This document shows positions 63,427 through 64,000 of a stretch of 64,000 nt of DNA, one piece after another. Below the pieces are notes generated by a model. It worked only from the letters and a program-made list of their open reading frames with translations, had not been told where the DNA came from and searched no databases. The stretch covers positions 558,001 through 622,000 of the forward strand of contig JAHQRK010000001.1 of NCBI GenBank assembly GCA_019828595.1. The letters are read 5' to 3'. The stretch comes from Aphanomyces cochlioides. Taxonomy: Eukaryota > Oomycota > Saprolegniomycetes > Saprolegniales > Verrucalvaceae. Positions within the stretch are counted from its first letter, which is position 1. Each line of letters opens with the position of its first letter. The translations under genes and the position numbers were made by a program.

Positions 63427-64000
63427 CCTGCTCTGGTCGCAAATTCGAATATGACTTGGATAAAAGTCGAACTCTGATTGGATAGTCCATTGATTTGGTC
63501 AAAATAACTGATCAAAATATACAAAATGGTTCTTAACATGACGTGGCTAATATGACAAGAAGCGAAATTTCGATCTGTTCCGTCAGGTCATGACGTCACG
63601 CTGATCTGCAACATGCAATAGCGTCGATGGAAAACGTCTGCGGCTTCTGAAAGCAGTTTAGGCTCTTGGAATCGCGCCATGGATAACTGGCGATGGTATT
63701 CAGCAGAAGCGCGCCGCGGTCGTTCCAGAGGTAGAAATGAGCGCAATATAAAAACATAACGAAGCCTCGTTAGGGGAAGCATTCGACCCTCATCTGTGAA
63801 GGGATATGGCTTATGCTAGACCTCAGGGGAAGGATTTGGCATGAAAGATGTCGCACTGGAGTGCTAGAGCACTGGGTTAGAGTGATGCGATACAAGTTCA
63901 ACCGAGAAAGCTCATTTTTGTAACTTTAACTTTGGAAATTGTAACAGATATGACGTCAACGTTGAAATTTTTATCGTGGTGAAGATCCATTCGTTCGACG
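63427..64000. other. promoter region of the amidohydrolase and right-edge intergenic DNA
   Basis: About 570 bp. TTGGATAAAA (63456) and ATTGGATA (63477) lie 30-60 bp upstream of the amidohydrolase start, with AT-rich sequence to 63530. The remainder to the window edge shows no convincing gene, tRNA or repeat. Confidence 0.4.

Noticed and set aside
1..64000. tRNA, rRNA, CRISPR arrays, bacterial promoters or operons
   Set aside because: Scanning by eye for T-loop-like GTTCRA contexts, clustered direct repeats and ribosomal motifs gave nothing convincing; the intron-rich gene structure is eukaryotic.

Overview
The window looks like nuclear DNA of an oomycete, most probably a saprolegnialean water mould (Aphanomyces/Saprolegnia/Achlya relatives). 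Evidence: gene-dense eukaryotic DNA; GT..AG introns almost all 40-58 nt long; receptor-like TKL-type kinases with an N-terminal ectodomain; bZIP-like/START-like proteins; clustered ABCG half-transporters; and PIF/Harbinger transposons with a separate Myb/SANT-like gene. No prokaryotic, organellar, tRNA, rRNA or CRISPR signal was seen.

Layout. 1-6.4 kb: the 3' end of an NAD-dependent epimerase/reductase, two tandem secreted-protein paralogues, a prolyl-4-hydroxylase-like dioxygenase, and a second epimerase copy broken by two single-base frameshifts. 7.2-17.4 kb: four paralogous receptor-like kinases, all lacking the aspartate of the DFG motif and two also altered at HRD. 17.5-32.7 kb: a five-exon bZIP/START-like regulator; ribosomal protein uS14 (S29); an EF-hand/proline-rich protein; a large unconventional myosin with zinc-ribbon and PX tail; a decayed coding stretch; and SEC31 of the COPII coat. 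33.5-48.5 kb: three ABCG half-transporters and two class-V aminotransferase-fold genes around the eIF2B delta gene. The two aminotransferase genes share a ~907-bp tract that is almost identical although their flanking coding sequence has diverged, a gene-conversion signature. 48.5-52.8 kb: two decayed PIF/Harbinger elements, the second inserted, with a TCA target-site duplication, into the right terminal inverted repeat of the first. 53.7-63.4 kb: a PGQYPP/KHKG repeat protein, a flavin-reductase-like protein, a START-like protein, a rhomboid protease, the GATOR1 subunit Iml1/DEPDC5 and an amidohydrolase.

Most neighbours have unrelated housekeeping jobs (translation, secretion, nutrient sensing); there are no operons. 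Functional grouping exists only as tandem duplications: secreted proteins, receptor-like kinases, ABCG transporters and aminotransferases. Two recurrent short upstream motifs stand out. TCCGGATA occurs before uS14/bZIP-START, the EF-hand gene and eIF2B delta. ATTGGATAAAA (CCAAT-like, sometimes palindromic) occurs before the hydroxylase, SEC31, the rhomboid/Iml1 pair and the amidohydrolase. They may mark two promoter classes.

Gene models for multi-exon genes were built by hand from GT..AG sites; internal phases were checked and are consistent. Functions are assigned from recognised motifs only, with no database search.
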